The translations under genes were made by a program, and so were the position numbers. Below, piece after piece: positions 30,093 through 41,385 of a DNA stretch of 64,000 nt. The DNA is from CAYOFF01 sp964403415 (lineage in GTDB: Bacteria; Patescibacteriota; Gracilibacteria; Absconditabacterales; Absconditicoccaceae), in assembly GCA_964403415.1 (NCBI GenBank), contig CAYOFF010000001.1, forward strand, positions 868,001 through 932,000. The letters are read 5' to 3'. The notes beneath the pieces are model-generated. The model worked only from the letters and a program-made list of their open reading frames with translations. It was not told the DNA's origin and did not search any database. Within the stretch, counting starts at the first letter, position 1, and each line of letters starts with the position of its first letter.

Positions 30093-30689
30093 CTAATTAA
30101 CAAATGGGTTTTCCATATCAAACATGATTCTTGGGGTTTCATTGTTTATTCTGTCAGTCGAAATATTGTATTTTTTACTATACACATAATCGATAGAATC
30201 AAATATAGCATTATTCCAATCAAATCCTAATTTTTCAGCCACTTTTTTTACATCAGATTCATTCCCTCCTTCTATCTCAATCACAGGCTCTAGGAATGGC
30301 CACACATCAATCATCAATTCTACTCCGTCTAATTCCCAAAGTTCTCTCTTTGTTTCTTGAACTGCTTTTTCTTCTGCGCCAATTGTTTTTAATAAATTTA
30401 CGGCATTTTCATAGCTATTTACAATCAGCTCTATTTCTTTCTGCCCTTCAATAGAGCCATTCGATTCCATAATTTTTAACGTCATAGTGATTTTGTCAGA
30501 TTCATCTCTTACCCTCAGTCGACCTCATCTAATTTCATGTCCTTTGGGAAGATTGAAAACTGTCCTTTTTTGATTGAACATTGGTTTAAGCAATTTCCCA
30601 TTTAGACTTTTAATCTTCGTTCTAATTTCATCAATATTGATATCGCAAAAAGTTGCTTCATATTCGACATTTAATTTTTTAGTAGCCAT
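30093..30689 (-). CDS. CYTH-domain protein (class IV adenylate cyclase / thiamine triphosphatase family)
   Basis: 198 residues. It starts with KKLNVEYEATFCDINIDEIR, a variant of the ExExK start of CYTH proteins, and continues GGRLRVRDESDKITMTLK, KREIWELDG-like KRELWELDGVELMIDVWPFL and EIEGGNESDVKKVAEKLGF. These charged strands bind triphosphate and metal in the tunnel fold shared with VTC proteins. A single UGA-Gly occurs in IRGGRLRVRD, so the gene is at least partly adapted. Substrate unknown. Confidence 0.82.
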
Positions 30690-30885
30690 GATATTTGAGA
30701 TAAGATATAAACTTTATGGGTTGATCGTTCGATGTATTTTTTCTTTATGACGTATTTTTTGTGTTCTATCCAAATAAAACTAGATAATCAAGTCAATCTC
30801 AGAACCTCTTTTCACCCCTATGAATTCTCCTTGAGATCTTTATCTATCGCATAATCAAATATGTTTAGTTTTTGGAAATAATGAC
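30690..30885. other. intergenic region between divergent genes
   Basis: About 200 AT-rich nt between the CYTH gene (minus) and the YjjX-like gene (plus). It should hold both promoters, but I see no convincing hexamer pair, RNA gene or repeat. Confidence 0.4.
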
Positions 30886-31449
30886 ATGATTACGTTAAGA
30901 AATGGGCTGGTAATCGCGGTTGGATCAAAGAACCCTGTCAAACTCAATGCAGTAAAAGATGCTTTTGAGAAGTTGTGATTTTCGGAGGTTGAGGTTCAGT
31001 GAGTCGATGATGCAGATATGAGATGAATAGATCATCAGCCACTCACAAAGGAAGCAACAGCACAGTGAGCTCACAATAGAGCCACCTATTGTTTACAGAA
31101 GTTTGTGAATTGTGATATTGCTCTAGGGCTCGAGTGATGAGTCTTTTTTGATGATACACAAGAGAAAGCATATCTCTTTGCCGTAGTCTGCGTTGTTGAT
31201 AGAGATTGATATACCAATACCTCGTTTTCATGAGACTTACGCCTTCCTAATGTGCTGAGAGATTTGCTGTTATCATGAGACGAGCTCTGAGATGCTATGG
31301 ATAAGACCATACACACACAAAACATCAAACAGTGACAGTGAGTGACATGATTTTTGATGTGATGAGTTGTAGATAGGCAAATGTTATTTGTGATAAATAT
31401 AGTTCAGTCGCTGATCCCCTGGATACACAAAGATAAATGATGGTACTAA
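30886..31449 (+). CDS. inosine/xanthosine triphosphatase-like protein (YjjX/DUF84)
   Basis: 187 residues, very rich in UGA-Gly (more than 20). The start IAVGSKNPVKLNAVKDAF, HQPLTKEATAQGAHNRA and LGLEGGVFFDD are the family hallmarks of non-canonical purine NTP phosphatases of the YjjX type. It would cleanse the nucleotide pool of ITP/XTP. The heavy use of UGA is a sharp contrast to the block directly upstream. Ends 21 nt before the next gene on the same strand. Confidence 0.82.
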
Positions 31450-31470
31450 CATTTTACTGTTTGCCTTGTT

Positions 31471-32229
31471 ATGAGACCTCGCGCTGATATTATCACTGAC
31501 TGCAAGTTATTGCTGCATGCGTATCGTACTGGTCTCTTGTGAACTACGACTATGCCTGAGGACGCTAGCCCTGCATTTTCTGCTGAACACCACGAAACAC
31601 GCCTTGCATACTTTACGCTTCCGATGAGTCTCAACTACCAGAGAGATAGCTACAAGCTGCGAGAGGCTGCACTACGTACGTTCAACGATCCTGAGACACG
31701 CATAGTTTTTGATGTGGGTTCTTCTGCACGTCTGGATACAGAGATACTGAGAACGTTTCTTATGAGATATAAGGTCGCCTTACAGCCCAACAAACATATT
31801 GCCACCTGGTGAACAATTGCCAAGACGATTACGGAACATCGATGAACTCTCAGCGGACTGCTTGCAGCAGCTGAGTATGATTTTTTGAAACTTAGGGATA
31901 TGGTACAGAAGCGCTACAAAAGCGGATTCCCGTATCTTTCTGGACCAAAGATTTTTAACTATCGATCGTTTATTTTGCAGGAGTATGGGAAGGTGACGCT
32001 GAAAAACAGCGAATGGATAGACATTGCACCTGATACACATGTGACCAAATGCTCGGTATTGCTAGGCGTCATTACACAGGAAGAAGCTGTCTCTCTTTCC
32101 AAAGAGCAGATCTCTGCGAGACGACGTGAGCTTCTCCATGGCACGGATATTACGCCTATCACGATGCACCCTCCTCTGTGGTTTTGGAGCAAGAATGGGT
32201 TTTTGTATAGACTCGATGACAGGCGTTAG
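31471..32229 (+). CDS. hypothetical protein, possibly HhH-GPD-like DNA repair protein
   Basis: 252 residues, no membrane segment. The C-terminal half contains YLSGPKIFNYRSFILQEYG and WIDIAPDTHVTKCSVLLGVI, which resembles the helix-hairpin-helix region and the VDTHVxR..LG element of base-excision DNA glycosylases. The N-terminal half (FTLPMSLNYQRDSYKLREAA, RTFNDPETRIVFDVGS) is not typical. I see no iron-sulfur Cys cluster. The family assignment is weak; the gene itself is well supported by its length and UGA-Gly codons at plausible places. Confidence 0.6.
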
Positions 32230-32314
32230 TATATATCGAAGCAAGCCTACGATAGGTTGCATCTCACTATCTTATCTATAGTGTACTTGGTACATTTTAT
32301 CTTATGATACTGTC

Positions 32315-33334
32315 ATGCAATACAGCTTCAGGAATGATTATAGTGAAGGGGCTCACGACAGGATTTTACAAGCTCTTAGCGATACTAACCTGCTGCAAGA
32401 GCAAGGTTATGGGGAAGATATTTTTTGCCAGCAAGCAATACAAGAGATTCGTAAAAAGATTCAAAATCCTAAAGCTGATATCCATTTCGTTTCAGGCGGC
32501 ACGCAAGCAAACCTCATTGTCATCTCGTCTATCCTGAGGCCCTATGAGTCTGTGATTGCTGCAACCACCTGACATATTGCTGTTCATGAAGCAGGTGCTA
32601 TCGAATCAACAGGACACAAAATAAATACCATAGAAACGCATGATGGGAAATTGAGTGCTCAGCATATACAGTCAATTCTAGATCAACACACCGATGAGCA
32701 TATGGTAAAACCAAAACTCGTGTTCATATCCAACTCCACTGAAGTCGGAAGTATTTATACCCAAAGTGAGCTAGCACAGCTCTCCTCATTTTGTAAGAAA
32801 AACAACTTGTACCTCTATCTCGATGGAGCTCGCTTAGGCTCTGCGCTCACCTCTCCACACAACGACCTCTCACTCGCTGAGCTTGCCACCTATGTAGATG
32901 TCTTTTATATTTGAGGGACAAAAAACGGCGCCTTACTTGGAGAAGCAATTGTGCTTGTACGCGATGAACTGAAAGATAACTTTAGATTTCATCTCAAACA
33001 AAAAGGCGCCTTGTTAGCTAAGGCAAGGATTCTTGGAATTCAATTTTTAGAACTATTCAAAGACGATTTATTTTTTGATTTAGCTAGGCATGCTAATACA
33101 ATGGCGTCAAAGTTGGCTGCCGGTATAAAGTCTCACTGATACACATTTTTGACTGAGCCTGTTTCAAATCAGATTTTCCCTATTTTACCTAACACCTTAG
33201 TCGAAACATTGAGTAACAAATATGGGTTTTACGTTTGGGTCGACATTGACGATGGACGTTCAGCAATAAGACTTGTTACGTCTTGGGCCACAAAAGAACA
33301 TGCTGTAGACCAGTTTCTAGAAGATCTACAATAA
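32315..33334 (+). CDS. low-specificity L-threonine aldolase
   Basis: 339 residues. It starts SFRNDYSEGAHDRILQAL, then GYGEDIFCQQAIQEIR, HFVSGGTQANLIVISSI, YLYLDGARLGSAL and the PLP lysine in FYIGGTKNGALLGEAIV. The order is that of fold-type I threonine aldolases/beta-eliminating lyases, which cleave threonine or allo-threonine to glycine and acetaldehyde. Only three UGA-Gly codons occur, fewer than in most genes here. It converges with the GH3-family gene, with 14 nt between the stops. Confidence 0.88.
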
Positions 33335-33348
33335 AACATCTGCCACCA

Positions 33349-35226
33349 TTATACCCCCAACACCGCTTTCACGTGCTCAATATACGTCCTCTTGCTACTC
33401 ATGGGGAGGATTTTGTTTTGGCCTCAGAGTTTGGACTGAGCAGCTAAGTATCTATCAAAACTCCCCGATGCTACTCGGGTAATCTGCTGCCTGTTGAGCC
33501 AAGCGACATGACGCTTATCAGCATAGTCGCCATTGATGCGCTGGAGTCGCTCATCTAGACGGATTGCGAACTGTTCGCTCTGTGCATGATTAGGAATAGC
33601 ATCTGCAGACTCTATTAGCCACTCGTGCGCCTGCTCGCCATCAGCTCATGTGAGTGCAGGCGCAACCGTGTACTGCGCAATACGCATACCGAGCTCCTCT
33701 GCTGTCTTGTAGAGCGCGAGGCGAGCTTGCTGCTCTAGCAGTTCCTCTCAGACGAGATTGATAAATCACGTCACTCTCCCCACGATCTGAAATCTCAGAC
33801 GATAGGTAATATCTGTGTTTTCGCTTGTATCGGGTGAGATATTTTTTTTGATCCATCACGAGATCGATGGAGCCTCTTGCGGAAGCGGTACACATTCGAG
33901 ATGCAACATATCCATAACTGAGCGCACCTGTCCTGGCGTACTATAGATAAGAACAACCGTATTTCATCGCTGCTCAAGAAGCTCAGGTGTCACCTGCCAA
34001 CTCGCAACGACAGGAGCTCACGAAATATACCTCCCCTCCGCATCAAACGATGTCGGTGGCGCAAACTCAAAAAATCATGTCGGTGCAAAGCGATACCACA
34101 CTTCATTACTCGCTTTCTGTGCTGCGTCTCTATCCTCCAAAATCTGATATCAGATCACTCCCTCTGCTGCGTTGTAGATGCCGACCAGACGTGTGATACC
34201 TCGCCTCTCAAACGTAGGTAGATACGGGGTGCAGTCTACACCTCATCGGAAAATAGCTTCGAGCGAAGATTGCAGATGTTCTTTGTGCTGTGGATATTTT
34301 TTTTCAATATCTTCGAGGAAGAGTGCCGTCCATTTGGTTACTCCAAGTAGTGCTCATACTTGGCTTGATGATACAGCTGTTCCTGTCTGCGACATTTCTG
34401 TCGGAAATCCTTCTGTCGAAGATCTTTCTCCTGCCGATACTGCGGCCGATGCGGTTGATGCTGTCGCCGATGCTGATGCTGTCGATGAGGCAAGTGGATC
34501 ACAAATCGTACTCAGCAGCATATCGTATTTTTCCTGTCGCGGCGCGGTGAGCACCTCTACGGGATATGGATACCGCGCCTGCCCAAACCATGACTGCTGC
34601 TCCATCAGGAGTGCCGAGACATCTCCTGCTCTCCACGTAGGTTCCTGCTGGCGAATAGATCCTCAGAGCGGCAGGATTTTTTTGGAGAGCAATGTCGTAT
34701 CAGGATAGGCACACAAATACGACAGTAGCAGGCGAGAAAATGCTTTTCTCGTCAGTGTTTTGATGACAGGTGGGATATAGATAAATTTTTTGTTGGTCTG
34801 GTTGATATCAGTTGTGCCGCCTGATAAGGCAAAATAGCGCTCCTCCTCTTCTGTCTCTCGTAGACCATTTGGCATATGGATATAGTCGCGCAACTCACTG
34901 TACCCATACATATCATACGTTGTCTTTCGGCACTCGTAGAGATCATCTATGTTTCACTTTCTTCGCTTCCCCTCAAAGTGCTGCTGATGCTGTTTGTCAT
35001 GTGCAAATACCGTCGTACTCAATCACGCAAGATACCAAACAAAAAAATCTTGCTGATCCTGGGCAAACTCTCTATCTCGCTTTTCTGACCACCCGCCGAG
35101 ATACTTAGGGACAGTTTGTGACGCCAACCAACTCAAAAATCATGTATTCTGCATCAGCGTCATAATGCGATACGAGAGAGGGAGATGTTGCGTTCGATTG
35201 CGTCGGTACTCGTAGACGTTACTCAT
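33349..35226 (-). CDS. GH3-family (auxin-responsive GH3-like) acyl-adenylate protein
   Basis: 625 residues, the family's usual size plus an insert. The AMP-binding P-loop FALSGGTTDINQTNKKFIYI followed by PPVIKTLTRKAF is the GH3 signature; the C-terminus has RLDERLQRINGDYADKRHVA, ITRVASGSFDRYLAAQSKLG and GQNKILPM, all typical. GH3 enzymes activate carboxylic acids as acyl-AMP and join them to amino acids or other amines. Around residues 250-290 is a low-complexity Ala/Ser/Thr insert (STASASATASTASAA). The start overlaps the end of the LspA-domain gene by 8 nt, so the two are translated from one message. Substrate unknown. Confidence 0.82.
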
Positions 35227-36346
35227 GCGGTGATACTTGCTTACTGAAAAATATTCGTCGTATATATACCACGACACCTGCGGTAAGCATTATATCTGCA
35301 ACATTAAACACTGGCCATACCTGAAGATCAAACATATCTCTCACACCATGATAGACTACTCTGTCATACATATTTCCTAGTGCACCTGCTCAGATACACA
35401 TCGCTGCTCGGAGTGGAATGTGTTTATGTCTGTACAATCGTAGGATTCCCATTACCGCAATTACTGCAAGTGCTGCACTGACTCGTCGTGGGATAGGCAT
35501 GCTCCACCCGCTCCCTGGATTGAAGATCGGGGTTAGTCGCCATAACTCTTCGCCTATACGCAGATCAAAGAGCACGTACTTGGTTAGCAAATCTACAATA
35601 ACTCAGACAAGTATGCCTCCGAGGAGAGTGTATGAGGTAAGCATGGTATGCCTTGAAGCAGTTGATCACGTACTGGTACTGACTGCACTGTTGCGATGCG
35701 TAGTGTTGCGATGCATGGATATAGTAGAAGTATATAGAGAAGACAAAAACATATAGATTTCCTCTCTCGTCATTGTTCAGAGGCGTTTCAAATCGCCTAC
35801 TTGGAGCATTTTTTCTGTAAGCATCCACTGTGCAATAGCTCTCATATTTCTGCCCGAATCATCACCCATCGTACCCCTTTCAAAGTCCAGAATTGTTATT
35901 TTGTATTCATATCTCCCGTCGGCACCTTTTGTGGTTTTTGCTGAGAGCGTACTATTGCTCTCCATGAGCTGTACACGCACATTACTCATGGGACGATGAA
36001 GTTCACCGTGAATGACGCCCTGCTTATCGAGTTCGTACGCTGCATCTATCAAATTTTGTGTCAATATGTGTCTTCATTCTTCTGCTGTATCTTCTCGTAC
36101 CTTATCAAACCCTTCTCACTCTCTCCATTCACTCTCTAGCCGTCACTCCCCGCTTCCAATATACGTGGGGACGCACGTGACGTTGGCGTTGGTAAGCTTT
36201 TCGAGGAGAATCGCTTCTTTGGCAAGCGCACCGTATACAGCTGGTGTTTTTGCTCTTTTTTCAGCGTAGACTGCACCATTTCTGGTCTTGCGATACACAA
36301 CACCTCTCCGCCCTTCTGCTACCCAGCCTTCTGCTATCTGCTCCAT
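35219..36346 (-). CDS. lspA: fusion of a Bud32/RIO-like kinase domain with signal peptidase II (LspA)
   Basis: With UGA=Gly there is no stop between two domains. Residues 1-190: small kinase with a Gly-rich loop VAEGRRGVVYRK, the Lys in AVYAEKRAK, a catalytic loop VIHGELHRPMSNV (Glu where Asp is usual) and ILDFERG. The TGA after GDLKRL (35777-35779) is read through; a 45-residue Ser/Thr linker follows, then LspA from ATG 35644: four membrane helices with GALGNMYDRVVYHGVRD and WPVFNVADIMLTAGV, holding both catalytic Asp. LspA removes lipoprotein signal peptides. The LspA part could also be made separately from the internal ATG. The kinase half may be inactive. Confidence 0.75.
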
Positions 36347-36496
36347 ATGTCCTGAGGTATATCACAGTAAATGTCCCTGGATTGTTATGAACTTTGGGTC
36401 CAATACAAGAGCATCACGCCATTATTCTCTCTTGAAAATACCATACGTATACATACACTTCAGTCTCAGTAGAGTTTTATTTGTAATGTTTGCGTC

Positions 36497-36985
36497 ATGA
36501 GAAAACTCAACCTCTGAATACTCGCATTCTTTTTTGGCCAATTTCTTACGCTCTGGCACAAAGATAGAACCTTCAAAAATAAAGTCCAAGCAGCTTCTGG
36601 ATGGGAAAAACTCGGTGTAGCGTTCCAGTGACTCTTCAACTTCAATAAACGTCTCGTTGTAGAAGCTAAAAATACCGATGTGCAGCTCCGTTTCAACGAA
36701 CTTCGTGAGTTTGTACTCAGCGAGAAAGACCGCCTAAGTGCAGATCTTCTCGAGCTCAAGGAAAAGCTTCCTGGACTTGCTCGTGATAAGGCTACGCTGG
36801 TACTCCAAGACCTCCAGGAGGATGTAGAAGATCTCAAACAACGCTTACTCTCATTTACACATGAGATCGATGAGAAATATCAGCTTACAGAGCTTGTAGA
36901 AAAACTCAAAGCTGAGATTAAAGACATCTCTGAGTCTTTTGAGAAAGGTATTGAGAAAGGCAAAGACGCTATGCCAAAGTCCTAA
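36497..36985 (+). CDS. coiled-coil protein with N-terminal hydrophobic segment, 162 aa
   Basis: An N-terminal hydrophobic stretch (LNLGILAFFFGQFLTLW) is followed by more than 100 residues of charged heptad-like helix (LSADLLELKEKLPGLARDKA, EDVEDLKQRLLSFTHEIDEK, EKLKAEIKDISESFEKGIEK). It resembles YtxH/apolipoprotein-like proteins in architecture only. Likely a membrane-anchored rod; function unknown. Two UGA-Gly in the N-terminal part fix the start at ATG 36497. Confidence 0.72.
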
Positions 36986-37046
36986 TTACTTCCCTTACGT
37001 ACCATAATCGGCTTCGGCCACTTTATACGTTTATATTATTCTTCCC

Positions 37047-37619
37047 ATGTTGTTCGATTTTAGAAGATTTTTGGATGAGTTGAGAGAAAATCCTGAGAAA
37101 AAAGAGATCGTCGAGAAGTATGAAAAGTATTTTGGAACCATCCTCGATGATGTGAGAGATCAGGTCTGGTATCGTGAGTATGTGAGTACATTCCCGTTTG
37201 TAGACTATGGTGTGCCTGAGGAACTCCGCCAGGACTTCGACTGGGAGTTGCTTATGCAATTGGTTGCTGCTTCGTTTAGCAGCGATGGACTCCTCGCTGT
37301 AAGCGACAACGCTGATGCTGCGAGCGCTCCTGATTTCGTTATTTCTGTACAGAGTGGGGATCAGCTTGTGGTCAAAAAAATGTCTGAACTCCGATGATTC
37401 CAAGTTCTTAGACTCTACGATATCTATATCGAAGAACAGATGAACCTCCAAATCCTTCTTCACGAAGAAGAGAAAGAAAAAGAAGCTATCCTCAGTCAGA
37501 GAGAGCAAAAACAACAGAGATGGAAACTCGTCCTCGACAACTGGGACAAAGAAAAAATGAAGGGTGCCTATGAAAAAGAGAAAGAAGCGAAGCTGTGAGA
37601 TCTTATGAACCAGCTATAA
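37047..37619 (+). CDS. hypothetical protein, 190 aa
   Basis: Not recognised. Residues 1-115 are acidic and mixed helical (FDFRRFLDELRENPEKKEIV, YGVPEELRQDFDWELLMQLV); residues 130-190 form a strongly charged helix (HEEEKEKEAILSQREQKQQR) with a likely coiled coil. No membrane segment. It follows the coiled-coil membrane protein by 61 nt in the same direction, so they may share a transcript. Confidence 0.68.
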
Positions 37620-37696
37620 ATATTTCTACTTTTATGAGTGATCTTATCGTAAATCTCGTCCTTGTTGACGGAATTTTTGTTTAGTTGCTTAGTTGT

Positions 37697-38512
37697 TTAG
37701 TTACTGATCGTTCCAAAGACGAGATATGATGGCAACTGCACCACTTTGCTTGCTCCTAGAGCAACTTGGGTGGTACCATATGTTCCTTTGCTACTAATAG
37801 TTACGAGAGGAAGCGGTAAACGCATTGATGGAGAGGTCAACGCAAGACATACATCCATTTTTTCAGGTGCCGGGTTAGAGATAATCAGGTATTTTTTGTT
37901 TGTTATGCTATCTTCTGTAACTCTAAGATCCTGCTCCTCTGCTAGACTCATCGGTTTTCCTACCTCACCCTGAGCTACTGTGGCATAGAAGGTTACATCC
38001 TCATCGATAATTCTTACATTGTACTCTTGACCGGGGACTCACTGTGTTTCCACTACCGGGGTCTGCTGCATGAGTTCTTGGACTGTCATGATATGATATT
38101 TGATCTCGTCAAATCACTCACTCTCATCTCGATACAGCGGTATGATAAGCGATTCTCCTTCTCCTAGTGGAACCATCTGTTCAGGTGCGCATCCTGACGC
38201 TACTCTTGTAGAGCCTTGATCTATATAGGTCGAGCGTGCTGTTACGGTTGTTTCTGTGTTACATTTTGCTCCTCCGCATTTGGTTGGATACAGCAACGTA
38301 TGCTCATCCTCAAATCCATACCCGTGTACGCGCACTTGTGCTAACGAAAACTCCAAACCACCGTATGCATAATAGTACGCTGTATAGTAATTTTTGAACG
38401 ATCAAGTGAGCTGACTGAGTGTTGTCACATATTGAGATGCCAACAATCCTAGTAGCGATGATACAATCATCACAAACAACACTATTACTAAGATGTTTCA
38501 CTTGAGACGCAT
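37697..38512 (-). CDS. PilX-like minor pilus assembly protein
   Basis: 271 residues. The N-terminus KGNILVIVLFVMIVSSLLGL is a pilin-type hydrophobic helix without the FTLxE prepilin site, as in PilX/GspK-type components; its Gly is UGA-coded. The remainder is a beta-rich exported domain with one Cys pair candidate (KCGGAKCNTE, VASGCAPEQM, DVCLALTS). It is the last gene of the pilus operon, only 2 nt behind the preceding prepilin gene, which supports the role as minor pilin. Confidence 0.72.
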
Positions 38513-38514
38513 GA

Positions 38515-39096
38515 TTATCTTCTCATAGTAAAGAATGTCTGCAGTGTTGTCGATACATTGAATTGTCGTTGAGCTGGGTTGTAGTGAATGCTCTGAGCGC
38601 CTATGTTCATCCAAAATCCATCATGATACTTTTCTCTTTCTGCAGGATCAGACATTCATGGCATCAACTTAAACTCTAATGTAGATATCCATGCTCTATT
38701 GTCCTGTGTTAGCACAAGTTCTTTGCCGTCTTTATCGAGAACAAGACTACAACTCCTCTGTCACTCACAGATGCGCTGTAGCGAATATTTTATTTTACCG
38801 TCCGTCAGAAACAGTACATTACTTCTTCACATGTCTGCTTCCAACGTCCCCAGATCATATGCATCTCGATCAATAGATGACGTATCGACAATATTTTGTA
38901 TGGTTTGTATTGCATAAATAAGCTCTTGATTGAGGTATTTTTCTTGCTCTATTCTTACCGTCAGACGTGCTATCGTTGTATAAATCTGGAATACTATCAC
39001 AAACAAGATTCCCATAATGCTCGTCGCAATCATCAGCTCTACGAGCGTAAATCATGAGAGTAGTTTTTTTGGTAGCTGTACGTGTGTCTTGATCAT
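38515..39096 (-). CDS. type IV prepilin-like protein (SGFTLVELMIA)
   Basis: 193 residues. Class III signal: KKLLSGFTLVELMIATSI, where the invariant Gly at position -1 is encoded by UGA. After prepilin-peptidase cleavage the mature protein begins with Phe. The globular part carries CEGQRSCSL and DGFWMNIGAQSIHYN, features of minor pilins of the PilW/GspJ kind. Its ATG follows the stop of the previous pilin gene directly (TAAATG). Confidence 0.85.
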
Positions 39097-39693
39097 TTAT
39101 TTGAGACTACCGATAAAACTCTCGAGAATTACTTCTCCCGTGGTATTTCATTTTGCATAGCTTACCGATGAACGTATTGCTAGTATTTTGTCTGTACTCT
39201 GTTCAAACGCTGGGACAGGAAGTATCGTAATGACTCTCGTATACGGTGTTATCTCTCCAGGTTCATTTACATATCGTACACTCCCCTGATCTGATGACTT
39301 GAGATACAGTTTGCCATTTTGGGTATCAGTAAGCGGCAAAACACTCATGGTTCATGATAGATTCACGCTTACTACATACTTTGCCTCCTGCGCTCATTGT
39401 TCTAAGAGGCGGCTCAGACAAGCAGATGTTTGTTCATCTTTCTCTACACAATCTCGATACATTGCCTGCTTGATATTGGTATCTCTCAGATAGTACATCG
39501 TTTCTATTCACTCTTTGGCAAGCATAGTTGCTGTTGTTTTGAGTTTAATCTCTTGGACTCGTGCAATATTTTTGGTCATTGTTAGCATAATCACCAAGAC
39601 TCCTGTTCAAAATACCAAAAGAGCTGTCATCACCTCGAGGAGTGTCATTCATGCAAGTGTTGTGTAGTGCGTGAAACGATTTACTCTTCACAT
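39097..39693 (-). CDS. type IV prepilin-like protein (PilV-like)
   Basis: 198 residues. Prepilin signal TTLAGMTLLEVMTALLVFG with the -1 Gly encoded by UGA and Met at +1, as in several PilV/GspI-like minor pilins. The helix continues with VLVIMLTMTKNIARV. The head domain ends in VSYAKGNTTGEVILESF. Start ATG 39693 lies 13 nt inside the preceding pilin gene. Likely part of the pilus tip complex with its neighbours. Confidence 0.83.
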
Positions 39694-40253
39694 GACAGTT
39701 CTTGGAGTTTACAGGTAGATAAAGTCAGTACATAGCATGCTTCTCCTTGTCCTACTGATGATTTTTGGCGAAGTTCCACTTCTTTCATTGTAGGGTCTTG
39801 CTGGAGTTCACATCCTATGGTGTAAGGAGCCATCGTCAATGTATATGTATTTCATGGAACTACAAGTGTACTCTGCTCTAGATTGTATCAGCCTACTGTT
39901 ACATTTGTGTCAGTTCACGCAAATATAGAGTCTTCTTTTATGGTGACGATCAGGTTTTTGTAGGGTGCATTTCATGCGAGATTAGATGTTCTCGCAAATG
40001 TCGTATAGCGCATAAAGCTTGAAATAAACTGCTCTTTCTCCTGCTGGAAACGCACACGCTGTGTGTATGATCGTCACAGACGCATCGTCATCGTCAGCAC
40101 TATGCCCATTACCATCATAATAATGACGAGTTCTATGAGTGTGAATCCTTGCATCACGTGACGCTTTGTGTTTTGTATGGTGTCAGTTATGGTGCCGGTT
40201 ATGCTCCTAGTGAGCGTATCAGTGATGCTAGTTGCTCTCTTGGTAGTATGCAT
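39681..40253 (-). CDS. type IV prepilin-like protein (GspH/FimT-like)
   Basis: 190 residues. A long Thr-rich, charged leader of about 35 residues precedes QGFTLIELVIIMMVMGIV, with the processing Gly as GGA. The +5 Glu is present. The head has two Cys (TIGCELQQD, EACYVLTLSTCKL). If the real start is the internal ATG just before QGFTLIEL, the leader would have the normal short length; that internal ATG is in frame. First of three consecutive prepilin genes. Confidence 0.83.
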
Positions 40254-40275
40254 CTCGTAAGACTAGAAGATAAAA

Positions 40276-41373
40276 CTACCCTCCCGTCTGGAGAGACTCA
40301 AGCATACTACCAATAATACCAAAGACGGATATCGCTGTCGTTGCGATGATACTTCCGACGAATACAATAAGTACCGGCTCGATAATTTTGGAAACGCCAT
40401 CGAGCAATTTTTGGAATTCGTCTTCGTACATCAGGACGGCGTTCTCTATAGACTTCTCAAGTGCCGCCGTCTCCTCTCCTACTTTGATCAGAGCGATGAC
40501 ATCCTTGGGAATAAACTCTACATAGCCCTCGAGCGCAGAGCCTATCGTTCATCCCGTCTGAATACGTTCGATCACGAGATTTAGAGGCTCTTTGTAGGCT
40601 GTATTTTGCATAATATCTCTTAGATAGACGAACACATCGAGGTAGTTCATTCCTGAATACATCAACAACTTCATGTATCTCAAACATTTGATTAGCATGT
40701 AATACCTCGTCAATACGCCCACGATCGGCAAACGAAAACTCATCAACTGCAACGAACGTCTCCCGCTTTCTGTAGAGAATGCGACAGATACCGAAAATAC
40801 CACCAAGACAATTCCCACAAGTACCTGATTAAGATTGTTCGACAAAAATGCTGTCATACTCATCAAAAACTTAGTGGTTGGTGGAATTGACGTTACGTTG
40901 AACTGCTCTACCATATCAAAGATTCCTGGCAAGACACTGGTAAACAGAATATATATAGCTGCAAGCGATACAATAAACAAAAATCCAGGATATATCATAG
41001 CACTCGTGTATTTATTTTTGATCATATGCAAAAATTCATACTCTTGTGCTAAGTACTTGAGGACGTTTGTGAGGTCTCATGATCCCTCTCCTGATTTGAT
41101 AATATTACAGTCTCATTCATTGAAATACTTGGGAAGCCTGCGCATTGCACGCGAAAGTGACTCACCTCTTCTCAGTGCTTCCGCCATTGCATCACAGATT
41201 TTTTTGATCGCTCATTTATCACTACTTGATTCAATGACATCTACTGCATCAGCAATTGCTACACCGCCCTCTATGAGATATGCAAGCTCTCTGAGCAAAA
41301 ACACCTTTTCCTTGATAGAAAAGAATGCCGTGTCTCTTTGGTACAAAAAACGTTCTATAAGACTATCTAGCAT
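40276..41373 (-). CDS. pilC: type IV pilus inner-membrane platform protein (PilC/GspF)
   Basis: 365 residues with the duplicated GspF fold: two cytoplasmic helical domains (LLRELAYLIEGGVAIADAVD with RRGESLSRAMRR; and KCLRYMKLLMYSGMNYLDVF with IGSALEGYVEFIPKDVIALI) each followed by membrane helices (SAMIYPGFLFIVSLAAIYIL; IIEPVLIVFVGSIIATTAIS). The pattern VGEETAALE in the second domain is typical. It forms the platform on which the assembly ATPase acts; no PilB/PilT gene is in this window. Confidence 0.92.
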
Positions 41374-41385
41374 ATCCTTATCGCA

